Shown here: in pieces, positions 52,361-64,000 of the stretch
Layout of the letters: each line of letters opens with the position of its first letter
Numbering within the stretch: position 1 is the first letter of the stretch
Source: Welwitschia mirabilis
Lineage: Eukaryota; Gnetophyta; Gnetopsida; Welwitschiales
Length of the DNA stretch: 64,000 nt
Assembly (NCBI GenBank): GCA_051453625.1
Contig: JBOZIK010000001.1
Span: forward strand, 223,265,221-223,329,220
Direction: 5' to 3'
Made by a program: the position numbers and the translations under genes
The notes under the pieces: model-generated
Databases searched by the model: none
Told to the model about the DNA's origin: nothing
What the model saw: only the letters and a program-made list of their open reading frames with translations

Positions 52361-54870
52361 AAAAAAAACTAAGGGTGTATATGAAATTTTTAATTATGCA
52401 TTTGTATCCTCTATTTATCCTATGTGCCTTTGCAAGCCTTGCCCATCTACGTCCATCCACATACTTCATTCCTACCTCCTATATTCGACTATGTGACCTC
52501 GAGCTATCTACACTTCATAGTTCTTTACCTTCTAGATATTTCATAACATAGAGTTCAATTATTTTATACTCTATTTCATCATCATAATAGTATCATAGAA
52601 GGTTTATATTTTAAAATATTCTCTATGAATTTTAATTATAGACATTTTTATTAGGCAACTCCTAAATGCATTATATTTTTCTCAGACCTTTCAATTGTAA
52701 CATTCAGTATGGCTCTAAAAGCTCTAAACTTCTTACACTATACTTGTCTCTTTTGAAGAGACATGGATGGATAGTTCTTATGCTTGTCATTGTATTTTCA
52801 TAAGACAAGATTAAAGTATACAATAACTTATTTCTATTTAAATATCAAGTGATTATGGTGTAAACTAATGATCTGGTTGCGTCTTAGTATTTTTTTTCTT
52901 ATAATGTTTCATACTTTAAGTTATGCTTTAAAACTTTTTGTTTGATGTTGAGACTAGTGGAATCTAACTCAAAGATTACACAAAATAGATGAATGTTCTT
53001 TACTAGTCTTAGACAGCATCATATGACATTCTCAAATACTTTAAAGTTTTTAAATAGTTCTATGTAATTTTAAATTAAAAGATTTAATTCTCTTTAATGT
53101 TGTGTTACTTATGCTTTATGCATATCCATAATTTTTTACCTCTCACATCCCATCAGTTTGTTAATCCCTATCTAATGATTACAACTCCATATAATACATA
53201 GTAAAATCGATTCAAGACATATCATGAAATTTAATCTTCATTCATAGATCTCTATTCATTTAATTTTACTATTGCATGTTTTATCTACTTATCTACGACT
53301 CAAGCAAAACATCTGACAGATGCTTCACAAGGAGGAAGCCTTGAAAAGGAATTAATGATATAGGCATTGAAAAATAAAAATCCTCTATTAGAAAAGGAAA
53401 CACTTAATGCTATCCTATAGGTATTTAATAACAAGATTGTCTTAGATAATTTACTGTAAAAGGATATAAAAACTAAAGGATAATATTCTGAGAAATTGTA
53501 TAAAGTACTTTTTTATGTTTTATAAAGAATTTTTAGTTCAACATCTATAATGTTTTTTGATGGAATAACTTATAATAAATTAAGTAAATTATACTACCTC
53601 AAAAATAAAAAATGCATAACAAGATGACAACAAAATAATTTACAATAGATGGTTTAGTTAGTATTACCATGTTTATATATTATAAGTTATTACGTTATGG
53701 ATTTAATTTTTATGGTGCATAATTTGTTTTGTGATTTTATGTATTTAAAATACATCTAATGGGATTCAATTTATTAGTTATGAATAATAAGATGGACTTC
53801 AATGTCTTAGTTATAAATAACAGAAGACATCTAAACATTAGATAGTTAGGAACAGGAATAGAAGAAACCTCAATGTTAGTTAGTTAGGTACAAACACATG
53901 TAACTTATAAGTTTACTATTTCCATAAATTACGTTGGATCTTGTATTTTGTATTAGATGTCATTTTGTATGGATATTTATTTAAACATATTAAAAATATA
54001 TAGTAAATAAATTTTTAATCTCTTAACACAATATATCACTTATAACTAGTGTTTAAGAGAGGAATGACTATAACTTCTTAGAAGTAAAAATTTCAGAAAA
54101 ATACATAATTATAACTAATCATTTCTTGCATCCCCACCTTGAGCAAATATTGCCTAGAGTCCAAGCATAGGATTGATGTTGTACGTTTTGGGTGTAGTTT
54201 CTATAAAGTTATTTCTAGCATTACCAAAGTTATTATTTGGATCAAGTCCTATTACAATTATACCCAAAAAACATTAGGATTAATTGCTTTCTATTGAACC
54301 ACTATATAAATCTTTGTTTGCAACCAAAAAATTATCATAGTTGGATTTTTAATCTATTATTTCCTCTTATATGATCATCTTAGTTACATAGCTATTTCTT
54401 TGTGAGGTGATATCCCCTCATCCCAATAATCTCCAATGGTCGAGGTACCCATAGAATCATACAATGATAAGACATTTAATTAAAGTAAATATAATCACTT
54501 AATACACTATTATTTAGACTTGTGTGATGATAAAATAAAAATTTTAATGTACAATCGCAGGTCCCTCATCTCAAGATCATCTAAAAAGTGGCAAAGGCTT
54601 GTGTGAAATTCCTAAAAACTTAAGTGATGGGCAATTATTGATTTATTAGCATCTATATATACATTTATTTTATTTGTTATTTTTTCTATAGCTCTAAAAC
54701 ATAAAACAAATGGACATAGTAGAGGTGTAAACCTTTCCATAACTAGTAGGAAGTTAAAAATCAATATAGGTGATGATGGTTTCCTGATGTTAAGTCTTTA
54801 TTTTATTACACATGAATATGGATATTTTTACATGTATAAATGTTCTTTAATTACATCATTTTATTTATAA
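52361..54870. other. AT-rich DNA, no gene identified
   Basis: A 17-base A run lies at about 52,352-52,368. No frame of note. Confidence 0.5.
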
Positions 54871-54879
54871 ACCAGGAGA

Positions 54880-55700
54880 GATATACAAGAAGTTACAATC
54901 TTGGTTGAATGTTATGACAAGAATGACATCTAAGTTCTGCCCTACTAATCATCATGATTGGAGGTGCAAGTTGAAGGATATGAAAAAAATAAGTTATGGG
55001 AGATGGACATAGTGAGTTAAAATTATTCTTAAATGTTTATATTTAATTTATTGATCATGACTATATTCAACATGATTATCCACCTTTTCTATTCATATGA
55101 CATGTTACAGCAAAAGTGTGATATTGATATCATTGCCAAGGGTCATGTAATAAAATTATTGGTTGTAAATTAAGGGATTATAAGAGAATGATTTAGGAAA
55201 TATATACAGAGCATAGGCCATTAGAGAAAAGAATGATCCTCCCATAATATCTCTACACATCAACAAAAAATTATGACCAGTCATCATAATGTAAAGAAAA
55301 CAATAAGAAAAAAATAAATTTCTCTTGGTTTTTACATGTGGTGGAACTGATATATTTTGCTACATCTGAAATAGGTGATTATAAAGAATAAGGTAAACTA
55401 GGCACGTCAACAACATGTGCATCATCTAGGTCATGGGAGTTCAAATGCAGTGAAGGATAAGTTGGTAAGAATATTTTTTATGTGCAATGTATGTTTTATT
55501 GTTTTTTACTTATCATATGTCATATTATGTACTTCATTTATGTAATTCAATTTATTTTTGTAAATAGGAGAAGAGGTTAAAAAGGAGATCAACCTATGTG
55601 GAGTATTTGGAGGAGGAGTTCGTGTGAGCAGATGGCAAATCTTCTTCACAAAAGGAATGAGAACATTTAATAAGAAGCTATTACATATTCTCCTCTATAA
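54880..55700 (+). pseudogene. Possible transposase-24-like (CACTA accessory) remnant
   Basis: Plus-strand text ARQQHVHHLGHGSSNAVKDK near 55.40-55.46 kb, followed by EKRLKRRSTYVEYLEEE after an apparent intron or gap, loosely resembles the plant En/Spm-type domain with an AR-xHxxHLGSGG block. The match is short and the frame is broken. The position 3 kb inside the CACTA-like terminus would fit. Confidence 0.3.
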
Positions 55701-58700
55701 ATATTTTTCATAGGTACACATTTTTTTCAAAAAGTGTGAAAAAATATTATCTTTTAATTATAGGAAAAGATACATAAGGCCTTCTCCTTATAGCTCTCAA
55801 AGTCAAAAACTAAGATAGATAGGGGAGATGTTGTTGCTATTGCCATTGTCCATGATCATCCTAGTAAGTTAAGATGCTTCCCTAGGATTTGAATAAAACT
55901 AAGTTAGATTGTAGGGAGAGCATTCAGTGCCTCCTACAAGAAGAGAATCCTTATCCTTCTTTAGTAGTCATGAGAGTAAGATGGCCATGAATTCTACTGT
56001 TGCATTGTAAAAGTAGTGTAGTCAATTATTCATAATGTAAGCAAATTTTTATTTATTTAAGCATGTCATTTTTATTACATCCATGTTTTGACAAATAAAT
56101 TAAACCCAAACCCTTGTAATAATATCTTAATTCTTACAATAAATTGATAATAGATCCAAATCAATTATGATGCAATACATGACCAAGTCATCCATTATTA
56201 ATGAAATATCTTCTATTATAAGTTCTTTCTCTAGTTCATAATCATGGCTAACTCTTTTACATATGTCTATAGTATGTTTCTTGATTACTAATATGTAACA
56301 TATGTTTTTGTTATATGATGCATCTTGTGGTTCTCCACATCCTCTAGGTCAAGGATCAAATAATCCATTAGGAACTCTTATATCATTTGATATTTCTTTT
56401 TGCTAAATATTTTAATAGTTATTGATTATAACTTGAGTTGTAATATACTTATTTATTGAACTTGTATATTACGTGATAGATACAAGACACTAGAGAGAGG
56501 TAGAACGAGGACTAAGAGAGGGTCCATCACACTTTTATGACCAATTCTCACACATAGGTAAGAACTATTTTGTTACATATGTCATATGTTCCAATCATCC
56601 AATTGTATGTTCTTTGCACAATTCATGAGACATGTTTTCATACATCTTGATTGTTCATGCTACATAACCATCACACATAGGAGAGAAAACCTCACACACA
56701 TATGTAGTAAATCCTAATGTTGGCACATGGGGCCCCTTGAAAGAGATGGTAAAATCCATTCCTATCCTTCTATAATATCTGTATTTAAGTTTTGAATAGT
56801 GTACTATTTTCTAACATGATCAATATTTCATAGACTAGCGTTAAAATATTTAATTTTACTTGTAAAAAAAGAAGGAATGTATGGCTATTAAAGAAGAAAA
56901 TAATGGTGGAGAGAAATATGGTTACTAATACCAACCCTAATAGGTTGATTTTTGCTAAGTACATAGGGAATGGGCATGCCAAAGTGATTGTACAAGATGT
57001 TATAGACCTTAATTCCACCAAATAAATGTGTTGCCACTAGCTCAAACATGCTATTTGATCTACAAGAAATACTATTACTTAGCCTATCATCATGTTGTGT
57101 GACAAGTATGATGACTAGGATAGTGTTATTATGGTTTACAAGATATGTTTTACTAGAAAGTTTTACTTCACTTCAAACTATGAAATCTCTTGATGCTTAA
57201 TGTTTTAGGGATTTATAGGTTTTGTAATGCTTAAAAATATTAGAAATTCTAGATGGAAATAGGTATACTTTACAACATGATAGTAGTAAAAAGAAGAAAA
57301 CCTTAGAAATAAGATGTAGGTTTGGATGAAAATAGTCATTTCTTTATTAAAATATCAATATGAAAGAACTCATTCATTTCCTAGATTTTGCAAGAATAAT
57401 AAAGGATTAATTAATGGAATATTATCCAAGATTTTTAAGAATCCTAGAGAGGATGTGAAAGTGTTTGAGAAGATTAAGAATTAAAATTGCTTAAGTATGA
57501 AATAGGGCTAGAATGCTTAATGGTATGTAATCTAGCATTTGATTATAAATACGTGGTTTATGGGACTATTTATAATGAATTTTTTGGGGGTTTCATAGGA
57601 TCATTAATTATTAAAAATATCACTTTACTTGTAGAAGGTTTTTGTAATTATCTAGGCCTACAAACTAAAGTTATAAGGTTTTACTATTTACCCCACCTTT
57701 ATCGAACATCCTAGGTTAGGAGAGTGGATGTCCATAGGGTGGAAATAACCTAACATAAGGATACTAATTCACATTATATGAGTCAAGTAACTATTATAAT
57801 TTAAGTGAATATTCCTAAACATTATCCCACATTCCTTGAACTTGCCATTTTCTAGATCTATGTAGTTGGTAGTACTTTATGATATTAACATAACAAGCCC
57901 GTGGGAATAGCAATCACCAAGAAAACATTACTAAAGAAGTTAAATGGGATGATCATCCACAAAAATTAAGGTTGATAATAAAGTAGATCTTATAGACCAT
58001 GAAGAGATAGGAGTAAAAATTCATATGATGATTCTAAACGATATTCTTTATTTTACAACAATAGCTATTAATATGTTATATTTTATGGGGTTCAAAATTA
58101 ATAATAAGACATTTATGAATTCCTTATTTCTTGTATTTTTTTAACCAATATATCATAGCCTTTTTTCTATGTTATGTGAGTCTTTTACATATCTTAATTG
58201 TCTTATAGCTTTTTACGTAATATATTCATCTATTTTTTGACTAATTATTATTATTTCTTAATAATAGTAAAAGGAATAGTAATTCCTCAACACCAAACGA
58301 TAGGTATAGAAAAATAGTGATAATTTTATTTTACTTTTAGAGGAAAGTCTATTATGTTCTATGTGAATTATTCTTTTACTTCATCTTGGTATAAGTCTAT
58401 GTAGTATTAGAATTTACTTTTATAAAGTCTAACTATTTACATTCATGTTTTACTTTTCTCATGTGTAAAAGGTATGGATAGAAGAAATCTAGAGGCATGA
58501 AATATAAGTTATGAAGAAACTATAATAACGTTATTCACCCTAATGAAAGGTAGCCATGTTATATAAACTAATAGCTACATTTATATGAGAAATGTGACAT
58601 GTAAAATAATCCTATTATTTGTTTCCTGATTCAATGAAACTTCTTTCTACTTCTTGTTAGGGATAGTGCTAGTATTTAAGGAACTAGAAATACAACCTCT

Positions 58701-59320
58701 TAAGCTGCTACCAAAAGTCCACCTCAAGATGCATCAACATTTCAAAAATGCTACAACTTCTAAAGTAAAGTTTGTTCATGAACTTGATGAACTCAATACA
58801 CATAATTCATTTTATAGGGGTAGGTTTCCTACAATAATTTTTTAATGAATTTTGATGTTTTTTCCCTTAGTATTCTTATTTGGTATAGCAAAAATCATTG
58901 ATCCCATGTTTCATTCTTAAATTTGGATAAGAGCCAACACATTTCATGAAATAATAACTATCAGAATTCTCAAAAATGTCTCAAGATAATAATTATAACA
59001 AGATTTAAGGGATCAAACTTAGGAATTAAGCCTAATATTGAGAATATTGGTGGAGAATCTTTATGTATTTTACTTTAGATTCCTAAAATAATTTATAAAT
59101 TCACTATTTATTTAGTGAAATCTCATGCTTATTAAAGCCATATGCATTTTTTTAAAATGAGATGGTGAGTTCTTATGGTATAAAATATACTAGTTTTATC
59201 TGAAATCTGTATTAGAACATTATAGCTTGTTAAGCTATTGGATGTTTCATTGCATAACTATTTGAAGCCATTAGATTACCAAAACTATTTCTTTTGATTT
59301 TAATGGATGCTTATACAATT
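55701..59320. other. AT-rich DNA, no gene identified
   Basis: Frames at 56,785-57,021, 57,487-57,714 and 58,654-58,845 have no recognisable domain. Decayed transposon sequence is likely. Confidence 0.45.
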
Positions 59321-59487
59321 TAAGAGCTGAGAAATAGCCAAAATCTCATTTTTCTACTTTAAGTCATAATATTCTTTAATACTACATGTTTAAGAGGTGA
59401 TAAATAGCCAAAAGCTCATTTTTCTCCTTTAAGTCATAATATTCTTTAATACTACATGTCTAAGAGGTGATAAATAGCCAAAATCTC
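59321..59487 (+). repeat. Tandem repeat, 70-bp unit, 2.4 copies
   Basis: Units starting taagagstga-aaatagcca begin at 59,321, 59,391 and 59,461, an exact 70-bp period with only a few mismatches. Confidence 0.92.
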
Positions 59488-60400
59488 TGTTATGATGAAC
59501 ATCATTTCAAGTGAAAACGTAGGGATCCATGAAAAGAGGAGAAGCAAATTTAGCAAGCATAACAAATTTATCATGCCGAAAGAAGAAATGAAATATGAGT
59601 AATCCTTAAAATGAAAAAATCCATTACTTATTGTTGAAGCAAAGAGGTTTTGGTTTCATTATTTAAAAATCCTAGCAGTCACTATGAAGGTGATCGAAGA
59701 ATCTTAGGTTATCAAGAAATTAAAAGACGAATTGTAAATCCTTAAAGCATTATGTGTAACAACGAAGCAGAAGATAAAATAATCAATGGATGCAAATATA
59801 TGTGCTATGATTATAGAGCAAATGGGTCTAATGTCACCAAGGGTTCTNNNNNNNNNNTCTTATCTCTTTGACAAAGGAAAAACCAAATATATGAAATAAT
59901 TGAAATCGTATCTTACTGTCTTGAATATTTTACCTAAATGTCTCAAATAGTTTGCTTAAATGAAAACTACTTTGTCTTCTTACCTCTTTCATAACTATAC
60001 ATATCTTAACTTTAGTATAGGTGATACAAATTGAAGCTATGAAGCAAGTAAGTCTTGAATCAAGCTCCTTCCACAGTACACCTACCAAAGTCAATACTTA
60101 TAAATATTGGAAGTACAACACTTGATATTATGAGGAGAAGATAGGGAATGGGTTCTATGACTTGTATGGTTTACTACATGGATGAACATAAAAAAAAAAA
60201 TTCCNNNNNNNNNNNNNNNNNNNNNNNNNNNNNNNNNNNNNNNNNNNNNNNNNNNNNNNNNNNNNNNNNNNNNNNNNNNNNNNNNNNNNNNNNNNNNNNN
60301 NNNNTTCCTTCTCTTGTAGATTTATAGGGATCATTGGCTATAGATAACAAATAAAATAAGATGTGAACTAATCCTGGTAAATAAATTAGTCAACTAAGAA
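59488..60400. other. AT-rich DNA with two assembly gaps
   Basis: Gaps are 10 N at 59,848-59,857 and 100 N at 60,205-60,304. Coding-like text is present but not assignable. Confidence 0.5.
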
Positions 60401-60411
60401 TTCATGAATCT

Positions 60412-60717
60412 TCTAAGGAGGGCTCTTGATTTGGCTATTGAGTGCAAGTCTGGATTATGGGATTCATGTGAAACTAGATTAGTTTAGAAAATTGAAAATC
60501 TAGTGAGTGATTCAATGGAAGGACCTCTTGGAGCTCTTGAGAGCATGTTAAAACAATGGAGAGCTATGAGTCAGAATCTTAGGGATTTACATTGAAGTAT
60601 ACTTATTTCTCTTAGATGCCTAAAAGTGGGTTTAGCTAGGCATCAATCATTATTATTCAAGGTATTGACCGATTCTGTTGGGATACCATGTTGTTTGATT
60701 AAAGGAAGGTATTACAT
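60412..60717 (+). pseudogene. EDR1-domain protein fragment (CTR1/EDR1 kinase family type)
   Basis: A single frame of about 100 codons with two stops (a TAG and a TGA) reads LAIECKSGLWDS, then SDSMEGPLGALESMLKQW, then LKVGLARHQSLLFKVLTDS and GIPCCLIKGRYY. This is the EDR1 domain found N-terminal in plant CTR1/EDR1-type Raf-like kinases and relatives (typical block VGLCRHRALLFKVLADxIGLPCRLVKG). The kinase domain is absent. No intron interrupts the fragment. Confidence 0.75.
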
Positions 60718-61195
60718 GCATACAGTGTCTGTATTTTTGCATATGATCAAAGAGGATAAGGGAAAACATTTATAATGACTGCCTAGATACTTCCTCTAAA
60801 GAAGATGGAGGGTTAATTACGATGCCTTGAATAATTTTTTTAAAATTTCATAAAGAATAAGATATGAATTCAAATATGAAGTTGCTATTGAGAGGCTTGA
60901 AATTTATAATGAACAAGTTCATGATCTTCTTTGAATGACAGCTTACTAAAAAAGCTTGGAGTTTGAAGTATTTCTCAACCTAATGGGTTGAGTGTTCCTG
61001 ATGCTCTTATCATGCCTATTGAATCAACTTTTGATGTCCTACATCTGATGGAGATTAGGCACAGAAATATGGTAGTGGGAGCCACTACACTTACTAAACA
61101 TAGCACCCACTCACATAGTGTTTTAACAGTGCATGTGTAAGGGATGGGTTTATCTTTTAGAGCTATGTTTTGTGGTTGCCTTCATTTCATTAACT
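60718..61195 (+). pseudogene. Kinesin-14-type motor fragment
   Basis: Directly after the EDR1 fragment, a different frame reads AYSVCIFAYDQRG-stop-GKTFIMTA, which is the kinesin P-loop block NVCIFAYGQTGTGKTFTM. It is followed by FKYEVAIERLEIYNEQVHDLL, GLSVPDALIMPI, VVGATTLTKHSTHSHSVLTV (switch I; NERSSRSHSVLTV in active motors) and FCGCLHFIN where the family has LRGCLHLVD. The next bases are N, so the DLAGSE block is not seen. Stops and shifts are present and no introns, so this is a retro-derived or captured transcript fragment. Residues before the P-loop are missing. Confidence 0.82.
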
Positions 61196-61926
61196 NNNNN
61201 NNNNNNNNNNNNNNNNNNNNNNNNNNNNNNNNNNNNNNNNNNNNNNNNNNNNNNNNNNNNNNNNNNNNNNNNNNNNNNNNNNNNNNNNNNNNNNNNNNNN
61301 NNNNNNNNNNNNNNNNNNNNNNNNNNNNNNNNNNNNNNNNNNNNNNNNNNNNNNNNNNNNNNNNNNNNNNNNNNNNNNNNNNNNNNNNNNNNNNNNNNNN
61401 NNNNNNNNNNNNNNNNNNNNNNNNNNNNNNNNNNNNNNNNNNNNNNNNNNNNNNNNNNNNNNNNNNNNNNNNNNNNNNNNNNNNNNNNNNNNNNNNNNNN
61501 NNNNNNNNNNNNNNNNNNNNNNNNNNNNNNNNNNNNNNNNNNNNNNNNNNNNNNNNNNNNNNNNNNNNNNNNNNNNNNNNNNNNNNNNNNNNNNNNNNNN
61601 NNNNNNNNNNNNNNNNNNNNNNNNNNNNNNNNNNNNNNNNNNNNNNNNNNNNNNNNNNNNNNNNNNNNNNNNNNNNNNNNNNNNNNNNNNNNNNNNNNNN
61701 NNNNNNNNNNNNNNNNNNNNNNNNNNNNNNNNNNNNNNNNNNNNNNNNNNNNNNNNNNNNNNNNNNNNNNNNNNNNNNNNNNNNNNNNNNNNNNNNNNNN
61801 NNNNNNNNNNNNNNNNNNNNNNNNNNNNNNNNNNNNNNNNNNNNNNNNNNNNNNNNNNNNNNNNNNNNNNNNNNNNNNNNNNNNNNNNNNNNNNNNNNNN
61901 NNNNNNNNNNNNNNNNNNNNNNNNNN
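61196..61926. other. Assembly gap, 731 N
   Basis: This run of N truncates the kinesin fragment. The long open frames spanning it are artefacts. Confidence 0.99.
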
Positions 61927-63540
61927 AGGCACTTGAAAAATCTTCATCACAAACAACTACACATAAAATTCGATTGCTATAGTCTAAAGTATGAAGACCT
62001 CGCAAAATAAAGCAATGAACATTATTAGATACAAAAACATGCTTGTGTCCATTTTTAGCACCTCATACATCTATTCTTTTAATAATAGTATCCATCAATA
62101 ATAACATTAGTAAAGTAGCACATTCGTTACTTTGTATCTTTAGCAATAAGAAAATGCAAGGCATGGTTTAGCATATTTCAATTCTAAAAAACATTCAAAG
62201 GGTTAAGATTCAAGGTATGCAAGAAGGTCAACCCTAAGGTATAAAGAAGCTACCTTCTCCCTAGTGATTAGTCAAAAAATGATCTCTACATAAAAGCAAA
62301 CATAATACAAGAAAATAGAAATGTCCTACAAAATTTCTTGGAGGTGGTCTATGAGTGTGAGAATTCTAGAGAATACGACCCCTTGGAGACATGGAAATGT
62401 ACTACATGCCCACTAATGATTAGATAAGGTATTAGCATTGGAAATAATATATTGACACTCAACATTCTTTAATTATTCTCTTCCCTACCCCATTGGCTAT
62501 AAAATCATTCCTTAGGAGGCTAGAAGACTTGTTGATTACAAAATAATAACTTAACAAGAACATAAAAAATAAGAAAACATAGCACAGTAGATGATGGTGA
62601 TTTCACTGTTAAACTCCTATTTAAGAAAATGAGCTATACCATAAAATATAGACTTAAAATTCATATTGTTTAGTGGTAAATGAAAAAATTATAGACATGC
62701 TATTAAAAAATCATGATGGTATTTGATAATGGGTTAAACAAATGTACATAGAAATAAATTAATTAGTGATTCTTGATTACAAGATAATAATGTTTAAAAA
62801 CAATATATACTAGAGTATCCTGTAATGCTTGAAACTACATTAGCTATTCATTCAAAAGGTAGTGATGATATAGTAGTCAATGGAGATGGATTAATCAATA
62901 GAAAAAAAAGAGACAGGACAACACCTTAGAAATAAGAGGTATCTTAAGAGAAGAACACAAGGGATGATAGATGGATAGGGCATATCATTAGTGAGAGGGC
63001 TACAATTAAATGTAATTAACTACAGAGGCAGTAGATAGGCAGGAAGATAAAACTAGAGGCAGTGAATACAATGGATACTTTCTTCATAATGATTCTTGTA
63101 TTTGTATTTGTTTTTGTTACATTACATCCTAAGGCAAATGGAAGTCTATTAATAGCTTTAGTTATATCAGTGTATTATGTATACCTTTGCTATAGTGAAC
63201 TATCAAGTAAATCCAGATACTATGAGTGCAATCAGCTTCATAAGCATAGTAAAGTAACCTCTTATTTTCATCATGTATGAAACTACTGTAAGAGATGAAT
63301 AAGCTCGTGTCTTACTTCTCTCTTCTTGATGGCTTACTTCCTTAGAAGAAATAAAAGGTTCTTCTACTGTAATGCCTTATGATGCATCTATTTCTTAGCT
63401 TATAGAAGGGGCATAAGGCCAGCTAATTATATGGAATTTGAAGATGTATCAAATTCCACATATGACACATCCGATGAAGAATTTTCTAATTAGTTCCTAA
63501 TAAAAAAAGAAAATAGATGAAATTATATATGGATTCTACC
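61927..63540. other. AT-rich DNA, no gene identified
   Basis: No continuation of the kinesin motor is visible after the gap. The plus-strand frame at 63,062-63,280 has a hydrophobic start but no recognisable family. Confidence 0.5.
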
Positions 63541-63835
63541 ACTGTTGTAAGACTTGAACTTGCCACACAACTCGGCTAGAGGAAAAAACTTGTGACTCAG
63601 CTGGTCATGAGAGTTGACTTAGCACAGACTCAGGGAGTCAAAAAGAGTCACTAAAGAGTTTCATTAATAGATTTACCAAGACTAGTCAAAACTTTCTAAG
63701 ACTCACAAAAACTCACTAAGACTTGTGAGTTTCAAGAGATAACTCGGACTCAGTAAGTTTCTACCCATCTGACTTGTGAGTTTAACAAAGCTTGGACTTG
63801 GAGAGTACTCGCTGTGACCTGGAGAGTCTTGCAAC
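63540..63835. repeat. Cluster of GACTC/GAGTC-type motifs
   Basis: About 300 bp contain many copies, on both strands, of gactc, gactt, gagtc, gagtt and composites such as gactcagggagtc, actcgg and gacttgtgagttt. Such dense inverted short motifs resemble the subterminal zone of a plant DNA transposon. No ends could be fixed. Confidence 0.5.
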
Positions 63836-64000
63836 AATGGATGATACTAGCTATTGTTATTTCATCACTGTAAATGGAGGAATTAGAAGAATTAGAGTTT
63901 GATATAATTGCCCTTTATAATATCCCATTTGATGGTAACATTGAGTAACAGTCAAAGGAAGCCAAAAAAAACTTGAACTATACATTATGTGTATGACCCG

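Noticed and set aside
61133-62010. Open frames of about 270-290 residues at 61.1-62.0 kb
   Set aside because: Nearly all residues are unknown (731 N). Only the left edge carries real kinesin-like text.

Overview
The window looks like nuclear DNA from a large, repeat-rich seed-plant genome, with few genes. The evidence is a plant-type ubiquitin reading frame with spliceosomal introns, decayed Ty1/copia elements and LINEs, and a nuclear copy of plastid DNA. The sequence is very AT-rich. CG dinucleotides are almost absent except in two gene-bearing islands (about 24.0-26.3 kb and 36.7-41.0 kb) and one minisatellite. That pattern fits long-term deamination of methylated cytosines. Low GC, heavily decayed old elements and an infA relic that reads more like gymnosperm than angiosperm infA suggest a gymnosperm, perhaps one with unusually low GC such as Welwitschia. 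This organism call is inference only.

Layout: 0.9-9.04 kb is one complete but dead copia element on the minus strand, with 165-170 bp LTRs, a primer-binding site and a near-perfect 5-bp target duplication. A LINE relic (minus) covers about 10.6-12.9 kb. A hairpin-linked tandem repeat occupies 13.5-14.7 kb. From 14.9 to 24.0 kb I recognise nothing. The only intact gene is a ubiquitin-RUB/NEDD8 fusion gene at 24,389-25,621 (+), in three exons. A 93-bp minisatellite (26.8-27.2 kb) abuts a mosaic of plastid pieces (27.2-30.85 kb): atpA, rps8, atpI, rps2 and infA, all broken.

A copia pol fragment (35.2-36.5 kb, minus) leads to the second island. This holds a Josephin-like deubiquitinase pseudogene (37.0-37.8 kb, minus; one premature stop, and the catalytic His replaced by Asp), an unidentified exon (37.8-38.2 kb), a 440-bp segment almost free of T on the plus strand, a second copy of the ubiquitin-RUB 3' flank (38.80-39.42 kb), and another exon candidate at 40.8 kb.

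43.4-45.4 kb is a short LTR element that keeps only gag. A second LINE (plus) lies at 47.9-51.5 kb. A possible CACTA terminus lies at 51.66 kb, with a weak transposase-like relic near 55 kb. At 60.4-61.2 kb an EDR1-domain fragment is joined directly to a kinesin-14 motor fragment, both intronless. The end of the window has a GACTC/GAGTC motif cluster. Seven assembly gaps (runs of N) interrupt the window.

No operon or pathway is encoded here. The functional link worth noting is that the ubiquitin/RUB gene and a dead Josephin (ubiquitin-protease family) locus lie 12 kb apart, and the second copy of the ubiquitin-RUB 3' flank lies beside the Josephin locus.
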